Shown here: positions 1 through 8,940 of the stretch, piece by piece | Layout: every line of letters starts with the position of its first letter | Numbering within the stretch: position 1 is the first letter of the stretch | From: Chitinophagaceae bacterium | GTDB taxonomy: Bacteria; Bacteroidota; Bacteroidia; Chitinophagales; Chitinophagaceae | Direction of reading: 5' to 3' | Assembly: GCA_028288585.1 (NCBI GenBank) | Contig: JAQBNL010000022.1 | Coordinates: forward strand, 1 to 45,395 | Length of the DNA stretch: 45,395 nt | The notes under the pieces: generated by a model | The model's database searches: none | Told to the model about the DNA's origin: nothing | Seen by the model: the letters and a program-made list of their open reading frames with translations, nothing else | Program-made: the position numbers and the translations under genes

Positions 1-5
1 AGTGT

Positions 6-497
6 ATGCCTTCTTTTGATCTTGTAAGTAAAGTTGATCTGCAAACTTTAGACAATGCAGTTAATGTTGTTGAAAAAGAAATTAAGAACAGGTTTGACTT
101 TAAAGGGTCGCATGTTGTAATTGATCTTAATAAAAAGGAGTTTAAACTCAATCTTGAAGCGGAGAGTGAAATGAAATTACAACAGGTAATTGATGTGCTC
201 ATAAGCAGAAGTATGAAACAAGGATTGGCAGCTGAAATATATGATCTAAGTAAAGAACCTTTTCAAAGTGGAAAAGTGATGAAAAAAGAAGTGCCTGTAA
301 GAAATGGGATTAAGCAGGAGGATGCTAAAAAAATTGTTAAGCTCATTAAAGATTCCGGACTTAAAGTGCAGGCAGCTATTATGGATGATATTATAAGGAT
401 AACAAGTAAGAAGATAGATGACCTCCAGGCTGTGATACAAGCCTCAAAAGGCTGGGATTTAGGTTTGGCGCTGCAGTATATCAATATGAAAAATTGA
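6..497 (+). CDS. yajQ: YajQ family nucleotide-binding protein
   Basis: The 163-residue product matches the YajQ (UPF0234) family along its length. It opens with MPSFDLVSKVDLQTLDNAVN, continues with the conserved E-I-KNRFDFKGS segment (about residues 26-35), and ends with the QVSSKKIDDLQ-like and GWDLGLALQYINMKN stretches (ITSKKIDDLQ here). Family members are small cytosolic two-domain proteins. Some bind cyclic di-GMP or tRNA/nucleotides, but the role in this organism cannot be read from sequence. The ATG lies only 5 bases from the window edge, so its promoter is not visible. The gene is complete, and the next gene (bL31) has its own promoter starting 10 bases after this stop codon, so the two are probably separate transcription units. 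Confidence 0.93.
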   Translation: MPSFDLVSKVDLQTLDNAVNVVEKEIKNRFDFKGSHVVIDLNKKEFKLNLEAESEMKLQQVIDVLISRSMKQGLAAEIYDLSKEPFQSGKVMKKEVPVRNGIKQEDAKKIVKLIKDSGLKVQAAIMDDIIRITSKKIDDLQAVIQASKGWDLGLALQYINMKN

Positions 498-507
498 TTC
501 AAATCAT

Positions 508-538
508 TTTGCCCTTAACCTGAAATGTCTTACATTTG
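508..538 (+). promoter_or_regulatory. Bacteroidota-type promoter of the bL31 gene
   Basis: TTTG at 508-511 and TACATTTG at 531-538 are separated by 19 bases, matching the Bacteroidota primary sigma consensus TTTG-N19/20-TAnnTTTG. Transcription should begin near 545. That excludes the in-frame ATG at 525 as the bL31 start and supports ATG 588. Confidence 0.7.
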
Positions 539-551
539 CACCTCTAAAAAA

Positions 552-569
552 GCATGGCAAATTCCATGC
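552..569 (+). promoter_or_regulatory. Hairpin in the bL31 mRNA leader
   Basis: GCATGG (552-557) and CCATGC (564-569) form a perfect 6-bp stem with a 6-base loop. The hairpin sits just after the predicted transcription start and 18 bases before the start codon. bL31 genes in other phyla have structured autoregulatory leaders, so this could be a binding site for the protein. That role is an inference. Confidence 0.45.
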
Positions 570-587
570 GCTAAAAAAATAAAAGTC

Positions 588-845
588 ATGAAAAAAGATT
601 TGCATCCCGGAAATTACAGAATGGTGGTTTTTAAAGATATGAGTAATGGTACTACTTTTTTAAGCCGCTCAACTGCTGCATCAAAAGAAACTATTAAACA
701 CGAAGATGGTAATGAATATCCTGTTATTAAATTAGAGATATCAAATACATCCCATCCTTTTTATACAGGTAAGAATGTATTGGTTGATACTGCAGGCCGT
801 ATTGATAAATTTAAAAAGCGTTACGAAAAAAGAGAGAACAAGTAA
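588..845 (+). CDS. rpmE2: 50S ribosomal protein bL31, type B (zinc-independent)
   Basis: This encodes an 85-residue bL31 protein of the large ribosomal subunit, opening [20 protein letters not shown]. It contains no cysteine, so it is the C-minus (type B) form without the zinc ribbon. The family hallmarks are HP near the N-terminus, the SHPFYTG segment around residues 55-61, and the basic tail [16 protein letters not shown]. An in-frame ATG at 525 would add 21 residues unlike any bL31 and would lie upstream of the predicted transcription start, so ATG 588 is chosen. The gene has its own promoter (508-538), a short hairpin-bearing leader and a strong terminator (872-899), so it appears to be monocistronic. 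Confidence 0.93.
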   Translation: MKKDLHPGNYRMVVFKDMSNGTTFLSRSTAASKETIKHEDGNEYPVIKLEISNTSHPFYTGKNVLVDTAGRIDKFKKRYEKRENK

Positions 846-871
846 CCTCAAATATTTATTTAAGAATTTAT

Positions 872-899
872 ATCCCCCTTTTTTGGGGGATTTCTTTTT
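872..899 (+). terminator. Rho-independent terminator of the bL31 gene
   Basis: ATCCCCC (872-878) pairs with GGGGGAT (885-891) around a T6 loop, followed by TTCTTTTT. It lies 27 bases after the bL31 stop codon. Confidence 0.85.
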
Positions 900-936
900 A
901 AGACAGTAATTCATATTTGCTTTGTAGTTTTAAACC

Positions 937-1980
937 ATGAAGATTATTTTGGACGATATAATATGTAAAGAAGATCTGTATCCCTTTACATTAACCCGTT
1001 CTGCAGCAGATATCAGGATAGGAATATTAACCATCAGGGAAAGATGGGAAAGGTTGTTGGGTAAAAAAATTCCTATTCTTTCCGAAGTTTCAGAAAAAAA
1101 AATCAATCAGAATGTAAAATGCATCCCGGCCAACGTAATTCCTTCGGAAAAATTAGTAAAAGCTTTACAACAAAATAAAACTTTAGATGGCTCAAAATAT
1201 TACTCCACAAAAATTAATTACCCCTGGCATATTTTTCAAAATAATGACGCTGCCATCAGGGAAGATTTTGATTTGATAACACGGGGAAGAAAATCAAAAA
1301 AACTTTCATCTGGCAATAGAGTAATTGGCAAAGATATTTTTCTTGAAGAAGGAGCAACTGTGAATCATAGTATTTTAAATACTTCTGCGGGGCCCATTTA
1401 TATTGGTAAAAATGCTGAAGTTATGGAAGGATGTATAATACGTGGGCCCTTTGCAATGTGTGAAGGAAGTGTATTAAAAATGGGTACAAAAGTTTACGGC
1501 GCTACAACTTTAGGCCCTTATTGTATTGGGGCCGGTGAAATAAAAAATTCCATCCTGTTTGGCTACAGTAACAAAGCTCACGATGGTTATCTGGGAGATT
1601 CAGTAATAGGGGAGTGGTGTAATCTTGGCGCAGGTACATCAAACTCAAATATTAAAAACACGGCAGGCGATGTAAAAATCTGGAATGACAATAAGAAGGA
1701 ATATATTTCTGCCGGACTTAAATGCGGATTGCTGATGGGTGATTACAGCAGGGCCGCTATCAATACATCCTTCAACACCGGAACTGTTGCAGGGGTTGCC
1801 TCTAATGTATTTTGCGATGGATTTCCACCAACTTTTATAGAAAGCTTTTCATGGGGAAATAAAAAATATGAATTAGAAAAAGCATTCGATCATATTAATA
1901 ACTGGAAAAAATTAAAAGGACACTTTCTTTCCGAAGAAGAAAAGAAATTATTATCAGATATTTATCATCAAAAAAAATAA
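937..1980 (+). CDS. GlmU-like sugar-nucleotide transferase (alternative Bacteroidota GlmU)
   Basis: The 347-residue protein opens MKIILDDIICKEDLYPFTLT and continues with TRSAADIRIGILTIRERW (residues 20-37), the start of the Bacteroidota 'alternative GlmU' family (UDP-N-acetylglucosamine diphosphorylase/acetyltransferase type). From about residue 125 onward the repeated hexapeptides (VIGKDIFLEEGATVNHSIL, YIGKNAEVMEGC, GAGTSNSNIKN) indicate a left-handed beta-helix acyltransferase domain. The N-terminal nucleotidyltransferase-like part is only about 120 residues and the whole protein is somewhat shorter than I expect for this family, so true uridylyltransferase activity is uncertain. If active, it would supply UDP-GlcNAc for peptidoglycan and polysaccharide. 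It is separated from tpiA by one base and surely co-transcribed with it. Confidence 0.8.
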   Translation: MKIILDDIICKEDLYPFTLTRSAADIRIGILTIRERWERLLGKKIPILSEVSEKKINQNVKCIPANVIPSEKLVKALQQNKTLDGSKYYSTKINYPWHIFQNNDAAIREDFDLITRGRKSKKLSSGNRVIGKDIFLEEGATVNHSILNTSAGPIYIGKNAEVMEGCIIRGPFAMCEGSVLKMGTKVYGATTLGPYCIGAGEIKNSILFGYSNKAHDGYLGDSVIGEWCNLGAGTSNSNIKNTAGDVKIWNDNKKEYISAGLKCGLLMGDYSRAAINTSFNTGTVAGVASNVFCDGFPPTFIESFSWGNKKYELEKAFDHINNWKKLKGHFLSEEEKKLLSDIYHQKK

Positions 1981-1981
1981 A

Positions 1982-2743
1982 ATGCGTAAACAAATAGCTG
2001 CTGCCAACTGGAAAATGAATTTAACACTGGACCAGGGAATAAAACTAACAGGGGAAATTCTATCAGGAAATATAGAATTGCACGATCATCAACAGGTAGT
2101 TTTTGGGGTTCCTTTTCCTTATCTTATTGCTGTAAAAGATAAGATAAAGGAGAAGGCAAATTATTTTGTTTCTGCGCAAAATTGTTACTTCCAAAAATCA
2201 GGTGCATACACAGGAGAAGTAAGTGCAGAAATACTGAATTCTGTAGGAACTGATTATGTAATTATCGGGCATAGTGAAAGACGGGAATATTTTAATGAGA
2301 ACCATCAAATGCTGGCAGAAAAAATTAACCTGTGCTTTGAGAATAAACTAAAACCGATTTTCTGCTGCGGCGAACCCTTATCGGTAAGAGAAGCAAATGA
2401 ACAAAATGATTATGTTGAAACCCAGCTAAAGGAAAGCCTGTTTCATTTAAGTGAACAACAGCTTACAGGATTTGTAATTGCGTACGAACCAATATGGGCA
2501 ATAGGCACAGGTAAAACAGCATCTTCAGCACAGGCACAGGAAATGCATGCACATATCCGAAATGTAATGGCATCTAAATACAATAACGATGTTGCTGAGA
2601 GCATTTCAATTTTGTATGGTGGCAGTGTTAAAGCCAATAATGCAAAAGAAATTTTTAGTGAGAAAGATGTTGATGGAGGACTGGTTGGAGGAGCATCATT
2701 AGTAGCCTCAGAATTTCTTACTATAATTCAAAGCTTAAAATAG
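1982..2743 (+). CDS. tpiA: Triosephosphate isomerase
   Basis: A complete 253-residue TIM-barrel enzyme that interconverts dihydroxyacetone phosphate and glyceraldehyde-3-phosphate in glycolysis and gluconeogenesis. It opens MRKQIAAANWKMN, with the catalytic lysine in NWKMN at about residue 12. The electrophilic histidine is in VIIGHSERRE (about residues 93-102). The catalytic glutamate lies in AYEPIWAIGTGKTA (about residues 167-180), where the mobile loop follows. The C-terminal phosphate-binding segments are LYGGSVKANNA and DGGLVGGASL. It follows the GlmU-like gene by one base and ends one base from the stop codon of the convergent K+ channel gene. Confidence 0.98.
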   Translation: MRKQIAAANWKMNLTLDQGIKLTGEILSGNIELHDHQQVVFGVPFPYLIAVKDKIKEKANYFVSAQNCYFQKSGAYTGEVSAEILNSVGTDYVIIGHSERREYFNENHQMLAEKINLCFENKLKPIFCCGEPLSVREANEQNDYVETQLKESLFHLSEQQLTGFVIAYEPIWAIGTGKTASSAQAQEMHAHIRNVMASKYNNDVAESISILYGGSVKANNAKEIFSEKDVDGGLVGGASLVASEFLTIIQSLK

Positions 2744-2744
2744 G

Positions 2745-3734
2745 TCAACCTGTAACCTGCTCTTCTTTAACGGTAAAGCTAACTTCAGCTGGTTTATAAG
2801 CATTCAACTTTTCCAGGTCTAATATTGTCTTGTTTCCTTCTTTTGAACGGTGATACATTGGCTGGAATTTTGCACCAATAATCAATTCTTTAAAAGTATA
2901 GGACGTTCTGGCAACAACGTGGCTTGAGAACATATCGTCAAATGCTTTTATAAATACAAGTATTTCGCCTGTAATATCAGAATAGTCTTCCCTGATAAAT
3001 TTATATAACGGGCTTTCTTCTGTAATGGGATGAACAATCGTCCAGCTTAAAGCAAGTGAGTTTACAACGTTATATTCAAGAGGTAACTGGTAAAATTTAT
3101 TTACAGTTTTTCCATCTTCTTCTAACATAATACCTAAGCTTACTTTAGCTTCTGCATCAATAAGCGATGTGTTTTTGTAGGGAGCCACCCGAAACATAAG
3201 GGCTGTAATATCCTGGTAAGGTGCAATAATAGCATTAGCACTAAAACGTAAGTATGCAGTGGGTTTGGCGAATCTTCCATATAATAAACTGGTGGCCACA
3301 GCCAGGCTTAGCCAGCCCATTAAGGCTTCAAAAGAAGCAATAAAACTAACCGGGATACTCGTAGGATTTAATCTTCCATAACCTACAGTTGTAAATGTTT
3401 GGCAGCTAAAGAAAAAGGCATCAGCAAAATTTTCAGCCGCTGATAAACCTGGGGTTACCCCGATATACTGTACGCCTGCTAAAAAATAAATAATGGCAAA
3501 TAAAAAATTAATCCCTACAAAAAAAACAAGAATAATCAGAAAAAATTTCAATCGCGGCAAACCCAATAATGAATGATACCAGCTTATCTTTTCTAAAAAT
3601 CCCACACCTCTTGTTTCAATATTGGCCCTGCCTTTTTTATTTACAAACCTGCCACCATAATCAGAAGCATTAACACCAAACCCCGTGTTTATCGTTGTTT
3701 GAGCCCGTGAGTTAATTTTTCTTAATAAAGCCAT
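2745..3734 (-). CDS. Inward-rectifier (KirBac-type) potassium channel
   Basis: This encodes a 329-residue inner-membrane channel subunit that should assemble as a tetramer. After an N-terminal cytoplasmic slide-helix region come TM1 (about residues 63-85), the pore helix and selectivity filter FTTVGYGRLNPTS (about residues 113-125), and TM2 (about residues 130-152). The remaining ~175 residues form the cytoplasmic immunoglobulin-like Kir domain, including RFSANAIIAPYQD and LMFRVA. TVGYG is an intact K+ filter. The gene is divergent from the flippase gene and converges tail-to-tail with tpiA with a single intervening base. A near-consensus -7 element (TAGTTTCG on the minus strand) lies just upstream of the start. 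Ligand and physiological trigger cannot be told from sequence. Confidence 0.92.
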   Translation of the reverse strand: MALLRKINSRAQTTINTGFGVNASDYGGRFVNKKGRANIETRGVGFLEKISWYHSLLGLPRLKFFLIILVFFVGINFLFAIIYFLAGVQYIGVTPGLSAAENFADAFFFSCQTFTTVGYGRLNPTSIPVSFIASFEALMGWLSLAVATSLLYGRFAKPTAYLRFSANAIIAPYQDITALMFRVAPYKNTSLIDAEAKVSLGIMLEEDGKTVNKFYQLPLEYNVVNSLALSWTIVHPITEESPLYKFIREDYSDITGEILVFIKAFDDMFSSHVVARTSYTFKELIIGAKFQPMYHRSKEGNKTILDLEKLNAYKPAEVSFTVKEEQVTG

Positions 3735-3768
3735 AATTAAAACGAAACTATTTTATTATTAATTCGTT

Positions 3769-3776
3769 TAGATTTG
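3769..3776 (+). promoter_or_regulatory. -7 element upstream of the flippase gene
   Basis: TAGATTTG matches TAnnTTTG exactly. An in-frame TTG at 3774 lies inside this element and could not be transcribed from it, so ATG 3834 is preferred as the start of the flippase gene. No clear -33 TTTG was seen at the usual distance. Confidence 0.4.
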
Positions 3777-3833
3777 TCTAATGCCAAATATAACAAATTT
3801 TGCAGGCGTATATTTTATAAGAACCACTTCATA

Positions 3834-5126
3834 ATGCCAATTGCAAGATTATTTTACCAGGGTATAATATGGAAAGGATTATTTTTCTTGTCTGCCTTTA
3901 TTTTAAATGTGCTTATTGCAAGGCATTTCCAGGCATCAGTGAGCGGTGAAATATTCTACCTTATCAATCTATATGCGTTTATCATTTTAATCGTTGGCAT
4001 TAGCCTGGAGTCGTCTATGGGATACTATGTTGCAAAAAATGAAATATCAATAGAAAAACTTGTCAATTTTTCTTTAGTATGGATGTTATTTATAGCAGCC
4101 TGCATTTTTCTTTATATGTTATCAATAAAAAACTATTACACAAACAAGATCAATATGCTTGCAATAGCATTTATATGTGGTAACCTTCTTTCTAATTATT
4201 GCGCAGGTATTTCTTATGCTAAAAGAAATTTTTTTTTACCTAACGTTATTAACATAAGCATTAACCTTGGCCTGGTACTCTTATTACTTTTGATGGAATT
4301 CTTTCAACAGAAAATAATAAGTGATGATGTGTTTATTATAATTTTTTTTAGCTCATTTTTTTTGCAGGGATTAACTTCTTTTATTGCATTAGTGGTTACT
4401 TACATAAAAACCCGGCAGTTTACTTTACCCACTAGCATAGAATTAAAAAAACTATTTAGCTATAGTCTGGTTGCCTTTACTGCTAACATTATATTCTTTT
4501 TATTGTACAGGATTGATTATTGGTTTGTAAAAATGTATTGTAGCAATGCAGCGCTTGGTAATTATATCCAGGTATCTAAGCTGGCGCAGGTATTTTTTAT
4601 TTTACCCGGAATACTTGCCGGTACTGTTTTTCCATTAACAGCCGGAGGACAACGGCAATATGTAAATGACATGCTTACAACTATATCGAGACTAATCTTT
4701 ATGGTCTATATTATTTGCTGTGGAATATTGGCTATTACCGGCTATTGGTTGTTCCCATTTTTGTTTGGCGAAAGTTTTAAAAATATGTATATCCCTTTTT
4801 TATTTTTGATACCGGGCATCCTGTCATTATCTACTTTATATACACTTACGGCTTACTATGCAGGAAAAAATAAAATAAGCGTTAATATAAAGGGGGCTTT
4901 TATAGCACTGGTATTTATGATAGTGGCAGATATACTCTTTATTCCAAAATATGGTATAAATGCCGCTGCTATAATCAGCAGCATGGGATATATAATTTAC
5001 CATATTTATGTTCTCAATACTTTTACCAGAGAATATAAGAGGTCTGCCATAAGTTTTTTTAATTTTAGGCTATCTGATATCCAAAAGATTAGAAGCTCAA
5101 TTTTCAATAAAGCAGGAAAAAAATAA
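3834..5126 (+). CDS. Polysaccharide flippase (Wzx/MATE-like, MOP superfamily)
   Basis: About 430 residues are almost entirely hydrophobic, with roughly twelve membrane helices. The protein opens MPIARLFYQGIIWKGLFFLS and carries the typical early motif of polysaccharide exporters (LIARHFQASVSGEIFYLINL), where a short loop follows the first helix. Such proteins move undecaprenyl-linked oligosaccharides across the inner membrane. The gene overlaps the next one by a single base (TAATG), so translation is probably coupled. It is visibly AT-rich, as surface polysaccharide genes often are. No polymerase (Wzy) gene is adjacent, so either the polymerase lies elsewhere or single repeat units are exported. 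The exact substrate is unknown. Confidence 0.8.
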   Translation: MPIARLFYQGIIWKGLFFLSAFILNVLIARHFQASVSGEIFYLINLYAFIILIVGISLESSMGYYVAKNEISIEKLVNFSLVWMLFIAACIFLYMLSIKNYYTNKINMLAIAFICGNLLSNYCAGISYAKRNFFLPNVINISINLGLVLLLLLMEFFQQKIISDDVFIIIFFSSFFLQGLTSFIALVVTYIKTRQFTLPTSIELKKLFSYSLVAFTANIIFFLLYRIDYWFVKMYCSNAALGNYIQVSKLAQVFFILPGILAGTVFPLTAGGQRQYVNDMLTTISRLIFMVYIICCGILAITGYWLFPFLFGESFKNMYIPFLFLIPGILSLSTLYTLTAYYAGKNKISVNIKGAFIALVFMIVADILFIPKYGINAAAIISSMGYIIYHIYVLNTFTREYKRSAISFFNFRLSDIQKIRSSIFNKAGKK

Positions 5127-5824
5127 TGAGTAGTAATGATATATACATTGATGGCACTTACTTTAAAAATAATCCTGATTGGGGTATAAAAGACGCTACA
5201 TGGAAAGCAAAAACAATATCTGCATTATTAAAAAAAAATAATATTTCACCTGACGAAATAATTGACGTCGGTTGTGGTGCCGGAGGTATTCTGGAAGCAT
5301 TGTCTCATGATAAACATCTAAAATTAAAAGGCTACGACATTTCGCCGCAGGCAATTGCATTGGCAAAGAAATTAGAAAATGAAAATTTGGGGTTTTATAA
5401 CGAAGATATTACGCTTAATAAAAACATTCATACTGATCTGTTGTTGGTGATAGATGTACTCGAACATGTAGATGATTTTTATACTTTCCTTAAAAGGCTG
5501 AAATTAATGAGCGAATATTTTGTTTTTCATATTCCTCTTGACCTTTGCTGCAGAACAATTTTAAAACCCCACGTATTGCTGCAGCAAAGAAATGCTGTAG
5601 GACATATTCATTATTTTACAAAAGAAATGGTGTTATGGGCTTTAAAAGATAAAGGATATACAATTATAGACTGGGTATATACTAAACCAGTGATTGATGA
5701 AGATCCACCGGATAGCTTTAGGAGAAATGTAAAAAAGATATTGCGAAATTTTTCTTTTTCTATCAACAAAGATATTAGCGCTAAATTATGGGGAGGTTAT
5801 TCAATCATGATATTAGCTAAATAA
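5126..5824 (+). CDS. Class I SAM-dependent methyltransferase
   Basis: The 232-residue protein has the SAM-binding glycine motif IIDVGCGAGGILEAL (motif I, about residues 45-59). The acidic end of strand 2 is in KGYDISPQAIALAK, and the motif typical of this group, LLVIDVLEHVDDF, is at about residues 108-120. It belongs to the Methyltransf_11/23 type found in polysaccharide and natural-product loci. Its position between a flippase (1-base overlap) and a glycosyltransferase (gap of a few bases) suggests that it methylates a sugar or lipid-linked glycan intermediate. The acceptor cannot be determined from sequence. Confidence 0.8.
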   Translation: MSSNDIYIDGTYFKNNPDWGIKDATWKAKTISALLKKNNISPDEIIDVGCGAGGILEALSHDKHLKLKGYDISPQAIALAKKLENENLGFYNEDITLNKNIHTDLLLVIDVLEHVDDFYTFLKRLKLMSEYFVFHIPLDLCCRTILKPHVLLQQRNAVGHIHYFTKEMVLWALKDKGYTIIDWVYTKPVIDEDPPDSFRRNVKKILRNFSFSINKDISAKLWGGYSIMILAK

Positions 5825-5830
5825 ATTTTG

Positions 5831-7003
5831 ATGAGTAACAATATACTTTGGCTCGCCAGCTGGTACCCGAATGCCCTGTCACCATTTGATGGAGATTTTA
5901 TTCAACGGCATGCCAAAGCTGCTTCAATAATTAATACCATCACAGTTTTGTTTATTAAAAAAGACGAGGAAGGAATCATCACAAAAAATGTAAAAACAGA
6001 AGTTACAACAACAGGCACACTCACAGAAATAATAATTTATTATCATCCCTTTAAATCAGGTATAAAAAAATTTGATCGTTTACTATCCGCTAAAAAATAT
6101 AATACTATTTATCGCAGAGCTTTAAAAAAGTTTATACATGATAATGGATATCCTTCTTTGGTACATGTGCATGTAGCTATGAAAGCAGGAATGCTGGCAC
6201 TTTTTTTAAAGAAAAGGTATAGAACAAAATATGTAGTGACCGAACATTGGACAGGATATTTTAAGAATGCCGCTAAAAACATTTATAATAGTGGGTATTT
6301 TTTTAAAAGATTGAATAGAGAAATCTTATCGGGGGCATCGTTATTATTACCTGTATCCTATAACCTTGGCAAAGTAATAAACGATATTGTTGAAGTGCCC
6401 TTTACAGTAATTCCAAACGTTGTTGATACTAAATTATTTTATTATGTACCAGGGGAACAAAATGTTTTCAGGTTCATACATTTGTCTACTATGAATTATC
6501 ATAAAAATCCTGAAGGAATAATAGAAGCAGCAAAGCTGTTGTGGGATGAAGGTTTCCAATTTGAACTTGTAATGGCAGGCTGGATAAATTCAGTAATTAA
6601 AAACTTTGCTAAAGAGATCTTATTATCTAACCATCAGCTTATTTTCAAAAACGAAATGCCTTATTCAGAAGTTGCTGTTGAGATGCAAAAAAGCTCAGCT
6701 TTAATTATGTTCAGCAGAATTGAAAACCTTCCCTGTGTTATTCTGGAAGCACTATGTTGTGGATTACCAGTAATCTCATCTGATGTAGGAGGCATTAAAG
6801 AAATAATAAATAATAGCAACGGAATTTTAGTTGACAATGAAAATATACCGGCATTAAAAGAAGCTATGAAAAAAATGATACGTGATTATTCAATATACAA
6901 TAGGGAATCTATTGCAGAAAAAGCTGCATTAAAATTTAATTATCCTGAAATTGGAAAACAAATATATCAGGTCTACTCTGATATCCAAAGTCCCGGTGCC
7001 TAA
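5831..7003 (+). CDS. GT4-family glycosyltransferase
   Basis: About 390 residues in the GT-B fold. It opens MSNNILWLASWYPNALSPFD, a common start for Bacteroidota GT4 enzymes, followed by GDFIQRHAKAAS. The second Rossmann domain has the donor-binding region NYHKNPEGIIEAAKLL (about residues 223-238) and the E-x7-E motif in the segment around ENLPCVILEALCCGLPVISS (about residues 300-320). An in-frame TTG at 5828 directly precedes the ATG at 5831; the ATG is preferred. It forms the third gene of the flippase/methyltransferase/glycosyltransferase group and presumably adds a sugar to the lipid-linked glycan on the cytosolic side. Donor and acceptor are unknown. Confidence 0.85.
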   Translation: MSNNILWLASWYPNALSPFDGDFIQRHAKAASIINTITVLFIKKDEEGIITKNVKTEVTTTGTLTEIIIYYHPFKSGIKKFDRLLSAKKYNTIYRRALKKFIHDNGYPSLVHVHVAMKAGMLALFLKKRYRTKYVVTEHWTGYFKNAAKNIYNSGYFFKRLNREILSGASLLLPVSYNLGKVINDIVEVPFTVIPNVVDTKLFYYVPGEQNVFRFIHLSTMNYHKNPEGIIEAAKLLWDEGFQFELVMAGWINSVIKNFAKEILLSNHQLIFKNEMPYSEVAVEMQKSSALIMFSRIENLPCVILEALCCGLPVISSDVGGIKEIINNSNGILVDNENIPALKEAMKKMIRDYSIYNRESIAEKAALKFNYPEIGKQIYQVYSDIQSPGA

Positions 7004-7043
7004 ATAGTGATTGCTATATAGTACTTATGCTTTCTCTTTTCGT

Positions 7044-7051
7044 TATCTTTG
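7044..7051 (+). promoter_or_regulatory. -7 element of lepA
   Basis: TATCTTTG matches TAnnTTTG exactly and ends 9 bases before the ATG at 7061, predicting a nearly leaderless mRNA (start near 7058). It argues against the in-frame TTG at 7049, which lies inside the element. Confidence 0.5.
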
Positions 7052-7060
7052 CACCCTGTT

Positions 7061-8851
7061 ATGAAGAACATCAGAAATTTTTGCATTATTGCTCATATTG
7101 ATCACGGGAAAAGCACACTGGCAGACCGTTTACTGGAATTTACCCATACAATCAGTGATAGGGATATGCAGGCGCAGGTATTGGATGATATGGATCTTGA
7201 AAGAGAGAAAGGTATCACCATTAAAAGCCATGCCATCCAGATAAACTATAAATGGAAAGGACAGGAATATGTTTTGAATTTAATCGATACTCCCGGCCAC
7301 GTGGATTTTAGTTACGAGGTAAGCCGTGCTTTGGCTGCCTGTGAAGGAGCGTTATTGCTAGTGGATGCTACACAGGGAATACAGGCGCAAACAATTTCAA
7401 ATTTATATCTCGCCATTGATAATGATCTCGAAATAATTCCGGTGATTAACAAAATAGATATGGATGGCGCAATGATTCCTGAAGTAACAGACCAGATTGT
7501 AGAATTAGTTGGCTGCAAGCCGGAAGATATTTTATTGGCCAGCGGAAAAAGCGGTATCGGTATTGAAGAAATATTAACGGCAATTATTGAGCGAATACCA
7601 GCGCCAACAGGTGATATAAATGCTCCGCTGCAGGCATTAATATTTGACAGCGTATATAATTCTTTCCGCGGTATTATTGTTTACTATCGTGTGTTTAACG
7701 GCACACTTAAAAAAGGCGATAAAATTAAATTCTCCCATACTGGCCTGGAATATGGCGCTGATGAAGTTGGTATTTTAAAGTTGGGAATGGAGGCAAAGAA
7801 TGAAGTAAGAGCCGGTGATGTGGGTTATATAATTACCGGTATAAAAAATGCAAAAGAAGTAAAAGTAGGCGATACCATTACTACAACAGTAAACCCCAGT
7901 AAGGAATCTATCAAAGGCTTTGAAGATGTAAAACCCATGGTATTTGCCGGAATTTTTCCTGTAGAAACAGATGCATTTGAAGAGTTAAGAGACTGCATGG
8001 ACAAACTACAGCTGAATGATGCATCACTAACTTTTGAGTTGGAAACATCACAGGCATTGGGCTTTGGTTTCCGTTGCGGGTTTTTAGGAATGCTCCACAT
8101 GGAAATAATACAGGAAAGGCTGGAAAGGGAATTCAATCAAACCGTTATTACAACTGTACCCAACGTTAGCTTTATTGCATATACAACCAGGGGCGAAAAA
8201 ATAATGGTCAACAATCCTTCTCAAATGCCCGACCCAAGCCGCATTGAAAAGATAGAAGAGCCATTTATCAAAGCACAGATAATCACAACATCCGATTACA
8301 TTGGTAATATTATGACGCTTTGCATTAACAAGAGAGGCATCTTAACTCACCAATCATACTTAACGCCAACAAGAGTAGAAATTACTTTTGAAATGCCGTT
8401 GACTGAAATTGTTTTTGATTTTTACGACAGGTTAAAAAGTTTGACCCGTGGATATGCTTCTTTCGATTATCATCCCATTGGCTGGCGTGAAAGTGATATA
8501 GTGAAAATGGATATTTTATTGAATGGCGATAAAGTGGATGCATTGAGTGCGCTCATACATCGCAGCCGCTCACAGGAATTTGGCCGCAAGCTTTGCGAAA
8601 AATTAAAAGAGTTGGTACCCCGCCAGCAGTTCCAGATTGCCATACAAGCTGCTATAGGAGCCAAGGTTGTTGCCCGTGAAACTATCAGTGCTATGCGTAA
8701 AGATGTTACTGCAAAATGCTATGGCGGAGATATAAGCCGCAAAAGAAAACTCCTGGAAAAACAAAAAGAAGGAAAGAAGCGGATGAAACAAATAGGCAAT
8801 GTTGAAGTGCCGCAGGAAGCTTTTTTAGCAGTTTTAAAACTGGATGATTAA
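7061..8851 (+). CDS. lepA: Elongation factor 4 (LepA), ribosome back-translocase GTPase
   Basis: A 596-residue translational GTPase that acts on stalled or mis-translocated ribosomes. It opens [20 protein letters not shown], where AHIDHGKST is the P-loop (G1). The other motifs follow in order: G2 region with the switch [13 protein letters not shown]3 DTPGHVDF, and G4 NKIDMD. Domains II-V and the LepA-specific C-terminal domain are present ([20 protein letters not shown] near residues 560-580). Length equals the family norm. An in-frame TTG 12 bases upstream would add MHPV, but it falls inside the predicted -7 promoter element, so ATG 7061 is chosen. The gene appears to stand alone. Confidence 0.98.
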   Translation: MKNIRNFCIIAHIDHGKSTLADRLLEFTHTISDRDMQAQVLDDMDLEREKGITIKSHAIQINYKWKGQEYVLNLIDTPGHVDFSYEVSRALAACEGALLLVDATQGIQAQTISNLYLAIDNDLEIIPVINKIDMDGAMIPEVTDQIVELVGCKPEDILLASGKSGIGIEEILTAIIERIPAPTGDINAPLQALIFDSVYNSFRGIIVYYRVFNGTLKKGDKIKFSHTGLEYGADEVGILKLGMEAKNEVRAGDVGYIITGIKNAKEVKVGDTITTTVNPSKESIKGFEDVKPMVFAGIFPVETDAFEELRDCMDKLQLNDASLTFELETSQALGFGFRCGFLGMLHMEIIQERLEREFNQTVITTVPNVSFIAYTTRGEKIMVNNPSQMPDPSRIEKIEEPFIKAQIITTSDYIGNIMTLCINKRGILTHQSYLTPTRVEITFEMPLTEIVFDFYDRLKSLTRGYASFDYHPIGWRESDIVKMDILLNGDKVDALSALIHRSRSQEFGRKLCEKLKELVPRQQFQIAIQAAIGAKVVARETISAMRKDVTAKCYGGDISRKRKLLEKQKEGKKRMKQIGNVEVPQEAFLAVLKLDD

Positions 8852-8891
8852 AATATTTTTATAGCCGGGTGCAAATCTTTTGGCAGCATCG

Positions 8892-8922
8892 TTGTGTCAC
8901 TCACTTCATCTGCATACCTTTA
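8892..8922 (+). promoter_or_regulatory. Candidate promoter of the 8941 gene
   Basis: TTG at 8892-8894 and TACCTTTA at 8915-8922 are separated by 20 bases. This matches the Bacteroidota spacing with one mismatch in the -7 element. The ATG follows 18 bases later. Confidence 0.45.
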
Positions 8923-8940
8923 ATCAACAAATAAACAATT

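Noticed and set aside
525-587. Upstream starts at 525, 16039, 38736, 3774 and 32748
   Set aside because: Each lies inside or upstream of a -7 promoter element, so it would not be transcribed from that promoter; downstream ATGs were chosen.
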